NCBI GenBank assembly: GCA_027924585.1
Contig: BSBM01000423.1
Span: forward strand, 2,799,501 to 2,863,500
From: Larix kaempferi
Taxonomy: Eukaryota; Streptophyta; Pinopsida; Pinales; Pinaceae
Direction: 5' to 3'
Length of the DNA stretch: 64,000 nt
The notes beneath the pieces are model-generated. The model was not told where the DNA came from. It did not search any database and was given only the letters and a program-made list of their open reading frames with translations. Numbering within the stretch: the stretch's first letter is position 1; each line of letters starts with the position of its first letter. Positions 36,339 to 46,822 of this stretch are shown here, piece after piece. Made by a program: the position numbers and the translations under genes.

Positions 36339-37314
36339 AACAAGGAGTTTTTTTTTTGGGGGGGGGAGTGGATAGAAAAACACAAGCAAAAGCTTATTTA
36401 GTAAAGGGAAATTTGGATTTTGGAAAAAATCGAATGGGTAATTGGGGTTTGAATAGGTTTTGGACACTTTTTGATAGACAAGGAAGCATAAAATTAGGAT
36501 TTCAGAAGCGGGGTGAAAGAATGGGAAAATTTTTCAGAGAGGGACAAGGAAGTAGAAATAGGGAATGGACACTGGCAAAATTTGAGGGCGATTGGGTGAA
36601 AATCGAAGGAGTTATGGAAAACCCTAAAAATAGACAAATGTGGAATTTCGGGCTTTGGGAAGTGGAATTTGGGATAGGGTCCTTAGGAAGGAAATATGCA
36701 GAATGATATTGCAGGGATGTTAGTGAAGTTTCAGGGAAAACAGAGTTAAAACAAGGGAGATATGGCGAAAAAACATTATTTTTTTAATTTTTTTTCCAGG
36801 AGTGGATCTGCAACGGCATAGAAGGAATTGGAAACTGAAAAAAGGTTGGATCTGGAACTGAAATGGCTTGGAATGGATCTGAAATGGCGCGGTAGTGATC
36901 GACAACAATTCAGCTGAAAATAGATATGGACCCCAGGTATGTGTGGCTTCCTATTGGTTTAGGGGATTCACTCGGCCACCAATGCTATCTGACGACTTGC
37001 ATATTGGGGCAGTACCCCTCACTCCATGGCTCAGGTAAAACTGATAACCGCTTTTCCACAAATGACAGCTCTTGGTTTACCTCACAGGTGGGAACTAGTC
37101 AATCAGGTAGGGGTCGTTTCCCTTTTCACTGGCAGGTCCTCTCAATGGGATAGCTACTTCGGGGTTCTTGTGGTACTCCTCACAATGAGTTTCAGGGATT
37201 ATGCCCAAGTACTTCCCACAGTTAAGCGGATAGGGATTATTCCCAGATTCGAAGCTGCGACAGATGCGAAAAAAAAAAATTGGTAGAAATTTCACCTAGC
37301 GAGCCCAAGAAAGT
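36339..37314 (-). other. Nested Gypsy untranslated leader
   Basis: Counterpart of 29161-30126 in reverse orientation, with a G-run near 36358-36368 and small accidental ORFs. No feature beyond the PBS. Confidence 0.75.
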
Positions 37315-37326
37315 GCCCTGATACCA
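37315..37326 (-). promoter_or_regulatory. Nested Gypsy primer-binding site
   Basis: Minus strand TGGTATCAGGGC, one base different from the outer copy's PBS, two bases after the LTR. Confidence 0.85.
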
Positions 37327-37328
37327 GA

Positions 37329-37733
37329 TGTGATGAACCTGCAACAATTAATTAATGAAAACACACGAGATAGTAGAAAAAACAGAACTTAGAATCACTT
37401 TTATATTGATCGCAGGCCACTTCAAGGGGGCAACCTCCTTTGAGCAAGCTCAATACAAATAACTTCATGGTACCTTCATTGGTCTCAACACAAACTCATA
37501 TACTAAGTCTAGGCGCCAATACCATGGGTCAATACCATGTGTCAATACAAACCATGGGCCAATATAAAATATGTATCAACAATTACTACATGACGACTTA
37601 CAAAGATTATGCCCCCAACAACAATAATACAAACTATGGATCAACAAATACTATGGGACGACTTACAAAGCATATGCGTCCAACAACAATATACTAACAA
37701 AGTAAATAGAAGGGTTGACATGGGTTCATAACA
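37329..37733 (-). repeat. Nested Gypsy 5' LTR
   Basis: 405 bp, same family as 28744-29146 and 39022-39424, in reverse orientation. Plus strand TGTGATGAACC...TAACA. Confidence 0.92.
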
Positions 37734-37738
37734 GTCCC

Positions 37739-38993
37739 TAGGTGGATGTGATGTGGTTTTGGGCATTCAATCGTTACACACACTTGGCCCCATCTTATGG
37801 GATTTCGCTAAACTTTGGATGCAGTTTTGATTCAATGGGAAACAACACAAATTTAAGGGCTTACAACATGGGTCTCTCCGCATTATCGATTCACATCGTC
37901 TGGAAAATATCCTTAAGAAGAATTGACATGGTGTCATCGCTCAACTCCATTCCATTCACATGCACCCATCAATGGTCTCCCCTACTTCCTTGGATAGATA
38001 TGCAGGTGTCTTTGTTGAATCAGTGGGCTTGTCACCTTCAAGAGACCTTTCCAGTAAGAAGCATCTACATCTCAGTAGGAACTGATGGCTATTTTGCATG
38101 CAGTACAAAAGTGGCAGCCATACCTATTAGGGAATTATTTTTGCATCAAGACTGATCTCTAGAGTCTAGAAAATTTCCTAGAAGAATCGGTCTCCTCCCC
38201 AGCACACCTGAAATGGGTTATCCAACTCATGGGTTATGACTATGCAATAACTTACAAGAAGGGTAAGGACAATATGGTGGCAGATGCTCCTTCTCGCTCA
38301 TTTGATGACCAAGTTTCTCTTACAACTATTTCTCTGCTTGTTCCAAATTGGTTTCACTCTATTCAATAGGGCTATGTCTTATATGAAGTCCATGCTTCTT
38401 CATCAGCAGGGTACTCTGGATTCCTCAAAATGTATGACCAGGAACAATGTAACTTCTTTTGGCAGGTACTGAAAATGACAATTCAACAGATGGTGGCTGA
38501 CTATGATACTTGCTAGGTCAACAAGGGTGAAACAACACTCCTCTCGAGACTGCTCGAACCCTTACCCATCCCTACATAGATTTGGACAACTATTTCTATG
38601 GATTTCCTAGAAGCGCTTGAGTGGTACAATACCACATCTAAAAGGGCACCATATGAATTAGTCTATGGAAAAGCACCGCCAGTTCTTCTTCCATACACCT
38701 TCAGTAGCTCCCCAGTTTAGGAAATTTACTCGGTTCTTCGAAACTACGATCAGATTCTTCTCATTCTACAGGACAATCTTAACATGGCAAGAATTCGACT
38801 GAAACAACAAGCCGATCAACACCATTTTGAGTGCACTTTTCATGTAGCTAATATGGTTCTTCTTCATCTACAACCTTCCAAGCAACCCTCCTCGAAACTC
38901 AAAAGGCGTCAGTGGCCGGGAATGAAACCTGCAGATGCTACAGGGGAACCACTCCTTCAGATTCGGCATCAATTTCCACATCTAAAGCTTTGA
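37739..38993 (+). pseudogene. Outer Gypsy pol remnant
   Basis: Continues the protease domain after the nested insertion: GGCDVVLGIQSLHTLGPILW, then LDRYAGVFVESVGLSPSRDL. It passes straight to RNase H (LMAILHAVQKWQPYLLGNYF, DYAITYKKGKDNMVADAPSR) with a frameshift near 38080. It ends TTISMDFLEALEWYNTTSKR, APYELVYGKAPPVLLPY and RRQWPGMKPADATGEPLLQI. The missing RT and missing integrase core have the same edges as in the nested copy. Several stops (for example in MQF*FNG and KKN*HGV) show age. Confidence 0.85.
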
Positions 38994-39008
38994 GAACAAA
39001 TCTTTTAT

Positions 39009-39021
39009 AAGGGAGAGGGGA
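39009..39021 (+). promoter_or_regulatory. Outer Gypsy polypurine tract
   Basis: AAGGGAGAGGGGA directly before the 3' LTR start TGTTAGG at 39022, as expected for the plus-strand primer. Confidence 0.85.
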
Positions 39022-39424
39022 TGTTAGGAACCCATGTCAACCCTTCTATTTACTTTGTTAGTATATTGTTTTTGGATGCATACGTTTTGTAAGTCATCCC
39101 GTAGTATTTGTTGATCCATAGTTTGTCTTACTGTTGTTGGACACATATTCTTTGTAAGTCCTCCCATAGTAATTGTTGATCCATAGTTTGTATTGGCCCA
39201 TGGTTTGTATTGACACATGGTATTGACCCATGGTATTGGTGCCTAGACTTAGTATATAAGTTTGTGTTGAGACAAATGAAGGTATTGTGAAGTTATTTGT
39301 ATTGAGCTTGCTCAAAGGAGGTTTCCCCCTCGAAGTGGCCCGCAATCAATAAAAGTGGTTCTAAGTTCTGTTATTTCGGCTATCTCACGTATTCTCATTA
39401 ATTAATTGTTGCAGGTTCTTCACA
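39022..39424 (+). repeat. Outer Gypsy 3' LTR
   Basis: 403 bp, matching 28744-29146. It ends TTCACA, followed by the target duplication ACACT. Confidence 0.92.
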
Positions 39425-41695
39425 ACACTTTCTAGATCATAGAAAGGGCTCTGATATTGTGTTTCCATGGACTGTAGGTCCATTCTTAATAATAATAAAA
39501 AGGAACTCTTACAGCCATCGAATGCAAGATAAAGGAGATGGGTTTCAAAACAAAAACACCCTTAAAATATGATCCCCACCACATCATTTCCAATAGGAGG
39601 AAGGAAAGCAACAAGAAGGATTTTGTGCATTTTGAAATTCTAGGCATGGAAGAAGCTGCAAATTTATTGGAATGTCTTAGCAGGAGCCAGATGGAAATAG
39701 ACACACTTGAGAGCTCCTCCGTGTTGACACATGGGAACACACCCCCAGTGCCTGGATCTTCTATCCTAGTCCTATTAGTGCCAACAGCCATTCCTATGAC
39801 CATAAACTTAATAAAGTCTAACAAGTAAGATGATAGTGTCCCTATGGACACAGAAGGGGAAGCTGAGAGAGCCCCAATGAGGCAGAAAACTGAGGAATCT
39901 GAGCAGCAGCTAGTACCTGTGGGGACTGGTAAAGGAAAAAAGAAACAAGTGGTATCCCAGTTAGTACCTATGGGGACTTGTAAAGGAAAAAAGGAACAAG
40001 TGGATAAGCTACCAGCATTTGAGATAAAAGAGCATGTGTTTAACCCAGCAGCCACTGAGCCTGATGCCTTAAGCAAGACTAGAGATGAGTTGATAGATGA
40101 ATACAAGGTGGACTCAAGGGAAGCCTCATAGGAGTCCAAGTTATATATTGAAGTAAGGAAAATTTCAAGCAAAGAAGTGTCTCTAGTGACTAGTAGGAGC
40201 CTCGCCCAGAACACCCTGAGTTTGGCCTTGGCTACCAAGAGCAAGGCCACTGAGCTAAGGATGAATTTAGAGGACATCCCTGTTCCAGATGTAATAAACT
40301 TTCACAAATAAACTGAGGATGCTATTTATACTAAAATGTTGAGGTCAGATTTGGAGCTATCAGAGGTACAGGTCAGTAAGAGTAAGGTTGCCAACCAGCT
40401 CAAGCAGGAAAAGATGGAAAACAAAGCTCACAAGGAACAGATCAAGAAATTGAAGGGTGAAATAGTGGCCACTTAGGGCCAGGCTGATAAAAGAGCCAGT
40501 ATTCAAAACCTACTCAACGAAAAAGACAACATCATCCAATATTTAAAAAAGGGGTTGAAAATCCCCTCTACCCAGTTAGTAGCAGTCTCTGAGCTAACAA
40601 AACAGGAGGAAAAGAAGGAGAAGTTGCAGATTGTAGAGCCAAGCTATTGAAGATTGAAGAGAAGGAAAAACAATGGCAGATAGATATAGCCATTGTGGTG
40701 GCAAGTGAGAAAATCTCAAAGGCCAAAGTGGAAGAGCTTGAGAAGAAAGTGCGGGAGAAAGAGCAAGAAGTAGAAAGCATGGCAACACCATCAATAGAGG
40801 CTGGTGATTTCTCCCTGGTAGGGGATATAGCTGAAGCTAGTATGGAAGATGTTGAAATAACAAGATTAAAAAAGTAGAATGTGAATCTGAAAACCCTGAA
40901 GGATAATGCAGAAAGAGAAAAGGAGGCTTGGGAAGCCAAGCACTAGGAGTTGTAGGGTAAATATGATGAGTTGGAAAGACAAGCTACAGGGAAGACTTCC
41001 TTTCTAGAGGCCAGGCAGGTCATTTGGTATGGCATCATTGAAGAAGCAAGAAAATTGAGGCCCTTCCTCGATTTTGTCTTGGACAAGGAAGGAGTGATAA
41101 AATTAGCCAAGAATAGTGTGACAACAACAAATGAGAAACTGAACAAAAAACCTGTAGAGTATACTGAGAATGCCACTGAATTCCTGAATGGATTATCTAA
41201 GGAGCAAGTTAAGACAATTGGTGTAACAGATAGGGTTTCCATCATCATTGGAGCCAAGAATGTGATACACAAGCACCAGCAGGTAAAGGATATTCAAGCT
41301 AAAATTGATGTCATGTCATAGCAGATCAAGTATTTCAGATACATGTTTGACCCTTTGTTCAAGAAATGGTTACCTCCCTTTTGGGAGGAGGATGGAACAA
41401 TGCTCATAGAAGAAGAATATCAGAAAAATTGGCAGGATGTAAAGTGGATTTCACAGATTTTGCAGGTATGGATCAGTTGCTATCAGGGAAGACAGTGGTG
41501 GAGAAAATGGCAAAGGCTTTTTAGTTAAGCATGATGTTCAAGGAGGCTAGTGCACATCTGCGAAGCTACTCTTATAGGGACCACACTGAGATCTGAGTCT
41601 TAATGAAGGAGTTGGCCACTTCAGAGCTTCCAGCTGCCGAGCTATGGAAGCTCGTTGAGAAATATGGGAAGAGAAAGATGATATTGAACCGCTAA
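39425..41695 (+). pseudogene. Family B copy B2, main part with coiled coil
   Basis: Continues from 28743: FLDHRKGSDIVFPWTVGPFL, a frameshift near 39540, then LKYDPHHIISNRRKE, a Lys-rich linker containing a direct repeat (QLVPVGTGKGKKKQV / QLVPMGTCKGKKEQV) and FEIKEHVFNPAATE. A coiled coil follows: KLYIEVRKISSKEVSLVTSR, SKSKVANQLKQEKMENKAHK, then, after a shift near 40645, KVEELEKKVREKEQEVESMA. The C-terminal part has RQVIWYGIIEEARKLRPFLD, EFLNGLSKEQVKTIGVTDRV and DPLFKKWLPPFWEEDG, ending ELWKLVEKYGKRKMILNR at 41695 after a third shift near 41440. It is the longest family B copy. No enzyme domain recognised; probably a structural protein of a retroelement-like repeat. Confidence 0.65.
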
Positions 41696-42572
41696 AGCAT
41701 TTTGTTTATTTTGTTAGAGTCTATTGTCTTTCGGTAAAAATGCTTAGTAATTTTGTAAAAGGCAATTGAGCCAGTTTTTCCAGCATTGTCATTTTGTTGT
41801 AACTAATTCCTGAGGGTGGCGAACCTGTTTGAATAGGTGTCACCTACATTATAGCAACTTCCTATTGAGGCATCTTGAGCCTAAAGGCTCTGAGCATCTA
41901 TATAAGCAATGTAATAGAAGGAGAAAGGGTTGGAAACTTTTGTTGGACTTGTGAATTCCCTGTGTTAGGCACTCTGATATATCTTTTAATAAAATCTGGC
42001 TAGGCCGAGCAAGGTTTTCTATCAGATATTCCTGTGTTATTCATCATACAGTATGTTTACTTTGTCTCTTATGTGAATGTTTCTCTCACTGTTTAATTCA
42101 TACTATTATGTTTTTTCCATGCTTGGATAAGTGTTGTATTGGGACATAATTCATAAATATTACGCTCTGTTGCTTTCATTTCAAGCATACACTGCCATTT
42201 TCTGCTAAAGTTGGTATCATATGCTCTATATTGATGGCTTGTTCATATCTTCTTCTTTAATCACTAAACAAAAGCTCTTTGACTGTGAGTGGGTGGTTAT
42301 CTTTCCTTTGATTAGTTTTCTTTGCAAAGCATTGTCCTGTTTAATCATATTTGTATGTTTTGACTCCACTACCCAATGCGTTTGTCCACTTTGCTTTCAA
42401 CCAAACAACATTTCAATTACAATATTCATTCATATGTATCTTTCCTTGTTTAAAATTCGGTGAGAGATCCGTCTCTGGAAAGGAAGAATCCAACTTACCT
42501 TTTTTGAAGTGTTTTTGTGGTTACCCCAGCTTGGCCTTTCTACAACCTTAAGGTACAATTCGGGTGCTAAGA
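41696..42572 (+). other. 3' flank of B2, LTR-like, non-coding
   Basis: Contains TATA-like CTATATAAGC near 41897, AATAAAATCTGG (poly(A)-signal-like) near 41989, and 'ttggtatcatatgctc' near 42210, which partly resembles a tRNA-Met PBS. These could be the U3-R-U5 of the family B element's LTR, but no second copy in the window confirms it. Small ORFs here look accidental. Confidence 0.35.
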
Positions 42573-43442
42573 GTCGATATCTTCCACAGTTTGTTACGGG
42601 ATACTCAATGTGCCAAATTTGAAGTCATAGTCATTGATATGACTAATCCATAATGATAAGTTGTTTAGATTTGACATCAAATCATACGTGATATAATTAA
42701 AATTGTACTTCATCTTAATCCAAATTTTGTTGGTGCATGCTATATGTTATTTTGTTACATATGTGATAATTGCATTTCTCAAACTGAACGGTTTTAATCA
42801 TGGCAATTCATTACAGTCAATCATTATGGGATGTTTATTGCTCTTCTTAAACACAAAGACCAATATGGGCAATTTGTTAGTTGTCATATTCCATAGAAAA
42901 AAGTCTTATTCAATTTCCAGAGATTTCCTCCTAACAATTACATATTGTGAACAAGATGTAGAAAAGTCACAAATCTTCAGTCAGATTTTTTGGCGAGAAA
43001 GAATTTCAGCCTCTTTAATATCATGAACCTCTGTCGCCACCTTTTAAAGCCGATGTTTTGGATGACAGCACTGGTAGTGAGAAAGAAGAGTCTGAGATTC
43101 ACTCCATGTATATATGACTCCCTCGAATGAAGAGAAGGAAGATCACTGAGAAACATGTTGATCGAGATGATATAGTCATCTGGGATTTTATAATTAATCA
43201 AGTGCATGTGACTCCACCAATTCCCCTGAAGGAAGGACAAGTGGTCGATTTTCCGGATTTTGAGGACATTGTCGATCATCATGAACCTTCTAAGAAGCAT
43301 GTTTCAACTTTTGTCACAAATAGCTAGTGGATTGTCAGTATCTTCCACAATTTGTTATGGGATACTTCCCGGAAACCATGTGATGAAAATATTTTGGGAG
43401 TTTTGTGAAAATGGTTGGTATTAGTCGCTCCTGAGGATGCCT
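42573..43442 (+). other. Segment flanked by a 35-bp direct repeat, with a small ORF fragment
   Basis: 'tcttccacagtttgttac' at about 42578 recurs as 'tcttccacaatttgttat' near 43340, each within about 35 bp of similar text. Between them the plus strand has ADVLDDSTGSEKEESEIHSM, a stop, then RRKITEKHVDRDDIVIWDFI and DFPDFEDIVDHHEPSKKHV (43127-43327). It is acidic, unlike family A, and directly precedes the family A 3' tail. Possibly the C-terminal region of a related element with different coding content. Confidence 0.35.
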
Positions 43443-43826
43443 TTTAGTTTCGATTTGTAATCCCTGTTTTATGGGAACTCTATCTTTTGTAAATATTTTT
43501 TTAATTATTATTTAAAGGGTAGAGGTCTAATGGGTTAGGGGGAGAAAATCAACAAAAGAATACTAAAGACACTCTGATTCATGTAGAGATTGTAATTTTT
43601 TGCAACTTTGATGAATGCTGATTTTCACTTCAGATTATTTATGAACACTGTTTAATTTTTGCAATCAATAATCCATACATTGATCTACAATTTGGATTTG
43701 CCTTTACTCATGATCTGTGTGTCTTTAAGTTTTAAGTGAATTTATTTACTTAAAACATTTATCTATTTCTGCAAATGATTAACAAAAATTAATAAATTCA
43801 TGTTAATTTTTCAATTAGCATTTCAA
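43443..43826 (+). repeat. Family A 3' tail, copy 2
   Basis: Matches 24446-24856: 'tttgtaatccctgttt', purine tract GTTAGGGGGAGAAA (43535-43548), 'gatctgtgtgt', 'ttaagtgaatttattta', 'tttctgcaaatgattaaca' and 'caattagcatttc'. Both copies stop matching at the same point, which marks an element boundary. Confidence 0.65.
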
Positions 43827-43926
43827 CTACAGGGTAATCTTGCATGTGCCTAATCCTTAAAACTACTATTAGTGAATTTTCATTTCCTGATTGTGTTGTG
43901 GTTAAACCCGCATTAGTAACCTTGCT

Positions 43927-44992
43927 ATACTCAATGTGCCAAATCAAATAAAAAATAGTAACCTTTCTATACTGAATTTGCCAAATCAAATATGCCACGT
44001 GTAACAATATGATCGTTCCACGTGTCACCATAGGATACTAGATATCAACATTTTAACAACAAAATTTATAGATGTTTTTCTTTAAAGAATTTGCTCGAAA
44101 GTGGAAATATTCTCAGAGAAAGAGCGGCCGCTCTTTCTCCAAGGTGTTCTATTGTTACAATTCCCTCCTAAATGAAGGGTCGGTTGACCCTTCTTATTCC
44201 CAATATTATTTTCATAATAGTTCGACACTGCAAGAAGGGTCGGTCGATCCTTCTTGTATTATCCATTATGGCTATAACTGAATTGATGGATAAAGGTTTT
44301 GACAATTAACTACGAAAAGAATGGGCGACAGATCCTTCTTGTCATAAAATAGAAGTCGAGACAAACCATTTTTATATGATATAACTTCCAAGGTGTTCTA
44401 TTTTTACAATTCCCTCGTAATTGAAGGGTTCGCTGACCCTTCTTATTCCCCATTTTATTTTGATAATAATTCGACACTGGAAGAAGGGTCGGTCGACCCT
44501 TCTTATTACCAATATTCTTTTCATAATATTTCAACACTACAAGGAGGGTCGGTCAATCCTTCTTGTGTTCTCCATTATGAACATAGCTGAATTGTTGGAT
44601 AAAGGTTTTCACAATTAACTATGAAAAGAAGGGGCAGCCGATCCTTCTTGTTGGAAAACGGAAGTCGCGACAAACTATTTTTATATGTTATAACTTCCAA
44701 GGTGTTCTATTTTTATAATTCCCACAAAATTGAAGGGTCGAACGACCCTTCTTATTCCCAATATTATTTTCATAACATTTCATCATTGCAAGAAGGGTCG
44801 GTCAATCCTTATTGTGTTCTCCATTATGGATATAGCTGAATTGCTAGATAAATGTTTTCACAATTAACTACGAAAAGAAGAGCTGGCTGATCCTTCATGT
44901 CAAAAAACGGAAGTCGGGACAAACCATTTTTTATGTTATAACTTAGCCGATTGACTTGTTATTCAAACCCTGACTGAATATTTTAGACATTA
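43927..44992 (+). repeat. Dyad-repeat element, long copy (three internal units)
   Basis: Homologous to 56747-57463. It starts 'tatactcaatgtgccaaatc', passes 'atgccacgtgtaacaatatg' and the 24-bp palindrome at 44116. It then has three units of about 270-300 bp, each beginning 'ttccaaggtgttctatt' with dyads GAAGGGTCG-NN-CGACCCTTC and ending 'agtcgngacaaacc'. The close is 'acttagccgattgacttg' and 'gaatattttagacatt'. The internal units are homologous to the units at 1908-20700. The minus strand of the last units is not coding. No ORF longer than 75 codons. Confidence 0.8.
44116..44139. other. 24-bp perfect palindrome centred on GCGGCCGC
   Basis: Arms GAGAAAGAGCGG and CCGCTCTTTCTC abut with no spacer. 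The other copy (56894-56917) has a single C-to-T change in the left arm. Confidence 0.85.
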
Positions 44993-45170
44993 TTCCTCAA
45001 ACATGTAAGCTTTGCATTAGGCTATTCCATCATTCTGTTGGAATATCAAGCAATACTGGGAGGGGGGGTGAATCATTATTTTCACTATTCTTAAATTTTA
45101 TCACAATTAAAATTGAAGGATGCACCAATACCTTGTTTTGTCAGCTACAACTATCTGGAAGCACCAACAC
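44993..45170. repeat. Dispersed repeat, copy 1 (G-run type)
   Basis: 'tattcctcaaacatgtaa', 'tgttggaatatcaagcaata', 'ctgggagggggggtgaat' and 'ggatgcaccaa' match 47284-47560 in the same orientation and order. In this copy a stretch between 'aattaaaatt' and 'ggatgcacca' is deleted. Family not identified. Confidence 0.7.
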
Positions 45171-45756
45171 CATTAGGAGGCTACAACCTGACCTGGCACC
45201 ACCCTTCCACCCTTGTCTGTCTTCTTCAGATTTCTAGAATTTATTTCCTTCAATTCTGGGTAGTTATCTTCCTACAATCAAGGTCTTAATTTGCAGGTTG
45301 ATAATGAAGAAAAGAAAACAGTCCATTATTGTTGGGCATTGGTCATAAATGAATCCAATATCAATTATAATAGAAAATTGGTGAATAATTAGATGTGGTA
45401 AACCAGAGCATAAACATATGAAATCAAATTTAATATTACTTTCATCCAAGCATGAAAAATAACACAATGGAAAATATTTAATGGAGATAACAATTAACGG
45501 AGAAAGGAAGGAAATTTATATATTGACATAATTTACTGCAAATAAAAATTAACAGAGAAAGGAAGGAAATTTACAGACTATCATTACTGGAAAAAACAAA
45601 TAACAGAGAAAGGAAGGAAATTTACAGACTGTCATTAATGAATAGTTTTGTCATCAGTGGTACAACTATATTCAACACATTCCATGTATAATTTCAAAAA
45701 CAAGCAACACATGCATGCCTTCCCAGACACACCATAATGCTAATTAAAATTTAATA
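45171..45756. other. Spacer with a short tandem array
   Basis: 'aac(a/g)gagaaaggaaggaaat' recurs at 45496, 45551 and 45602 (periods 55 and 51 bp). Otherwise AT-rich with no ORF that I can support. Confidence 0.6.
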
Positions 45757-46250
45757 GTGATCGACACGATGGTTCGACATGTTCTCTGAAGTGGTCAAAT
45801 GGAGGACCCAATCAGGAGGCCGACCTAAGTTCATCCAACATATCCCTCACGAACAATACCTTTCTTCGTTCCAAAGAAATTAGAAAATAACTAGAGTTGA
45901 ATGAACATAATATTGATGACTATGAGCTGGTACCAGATACTCCCTTCGCTAGAAATGGGTGTATCCGGAAGAAGAAGCTGACAACATTTTCTAGTACAAT
46001 ACAATATAATGTATCAATGCCACATGTATTGGGATCTCCAGCCTATATATATTTTCTACATACGGTTACATAACAACTCGTAGGTTCACTAACTTACGAG
46101 ACTAACTGACTCAACATGTGGTGATTGACACGACGGTTAGACATGTTCCCTGAAGTGGTCGAACGGAGGACCTAGTCGGGCAGCCGACCTAAGCTCCTCC
46201 AACATCTCCCACATGAAAAATACCTTTCTTCATCTCGAAAGATGATACCG
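45757..46250. repeat. Direct duplication about 365 bp apart
   Basis: 'gacatgttctctgaagtggt' / 'gccgacctaag' / 'atacctttcttc' (45760-45960) recurs at 46126-46290 in the same order, ending 'ccgatactccctt'-like and 'gaaatgggt' text in both. Substitutions are frequent, so the duplication is old. Confidence 0.7.
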
Positions 46251-46671
46251 GATACTCCCTTGGATGGAAATGGGTTGTCATCTCTGTAAAGCACAGTCTT
46301 TCCTTCTATTGTCGTTGCTTCTTTTTACTGTGGAAAGTTGAATGCAGAAGGACTATGCTTTCTAGACATGAAGGACTGTATTAAAACAACGATCGACGAC
46401 TTCTGCAATCCTAATGTTAACGATCGCAACAACTCATGTTGTGTTAGAGAAGAAAGCTTCCAAGACTACTAATCTCCCTATGTCCCCTCCTCGTTGCATA
46501 CCAATTAGTTATTGAAAGAAGAGTGATGGAAAGAAGATGGATGAAAACGTGATTGGTGCCAAGGAACATAATGACAAATCCATGTATTGGGACTTCGAGA
46601 GTGCTCGAAATGTTGATATATCATGGTGTACTGAGGATTTTCAAGGGAGCCGATTTCAAAATGCTCATATA

Positions 46672-46764
46672 TCACGAGTAGAATTGGGGAGCGATCATAA
46701 GACTCAAGCATTTCTCATAAAACAACAAAGGACAGAGAACAAAGGAAGTAAAGAAAAATTCCAT
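46672..46764 (-). CDS. Candidate 30-aa hydrophobic peptide, left arm
   Basis: ATG at 46764, TGA at 46672-46674. The product begins MEFFFTSFVLCPLLFYEKC and ends LMIAPQFYS. It looks like a secretory signal or membrane anchor. A TATA box (46813-46822) lies about 50 bp upstream of the ATG. The right-arm paralogue has the same length and stop position. A second, overlapping frame (46505-46711, YEHFEIGSLENPQYTMIYQH) is also conserved between arms, so either frame, or a frameshifted ancestor of both, could be the real one. Confidence 0.3.
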   Translation of the reverse strand: MEFFFTSFVLCPLLFYEKCLSLMIAPQFYS

Positions 46765-46812
46765 GGCTTCTCGGACGATTTCAGTTTGCTGTGATATGGG
46801 GCATGGTTAGCC

Positions 46813-46822
46813 TATATATAGT
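46813..46822 (-). promoter_or_regulatory. TATA box, left arm
   Basis: Minus strand CACTATATATAGGC, conserved in the right arm as CACTATATATACGC, 50-57 bp upstream of the respective ATG, a normal distance for a plant Pol II promoter with a short 5' UTR. Confidence 0.5.

Larger units (their letters stand above)
31382..37733 (-). mobile_element. Ty3/Gypsy LTR element, nested copy, same family, opposite orientation
   Basis: 5' LTR is 37329-37733. The 3' LTR is 31382-31755 plus 33760-33795 (split by a solo LTR). PBS at 37315-37326. Target duplication GTCCC is perfect (31377-31381 and 37734-37738). Removing it rejoins the outer protease frame LSL|GGCDVV. Interior frame 36338-33825 on the minus strand carries gag-protease, an RNase H remnant, the integrase tail and a chromodomain-like end, with the same missing RT and integrase cores as the outer copy. 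Few stops suggest later insertion. Confidence 0.94.
28744..39424 (+). mobile_element. Ty3/Gypsy LTR element, outer copy, non-autonomous
   Basis: 403-bp LTRs at 28744-29146 and 39022-39424 (TGTTAGG...TTCACA). PBS at 29149; PPT at 39009-39021. Target duplication is GCACT (28739-28743) versus ACACT (39425-39429). Removing it restores family B frame EAEH|FLDHRK. Its own interior is 29147-31381 plus 37739-39021, split by a same-family element in the opposite orientation. Gag, zinc knuckle, protease, an RNase H remnant, integrase C-terminal and chromodomain-like ends remain. RT and integrase cores are missing. Confidence 0.93.

Noticed and set aside
36356-36706. Plus-strand 116-codon ORF in the Gypsy leader
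   Set aside because: Antisense to the nested element's untranslated leader, and the corresponding frame is not kept in the outer copy's leader.
42221-43026. Small plus-strand ORFs (42221-42463, 42703-43026)
   Set aside because: AT-rich, hydrophobic by composition only, no match to any other copy in the window and no conserved motif.
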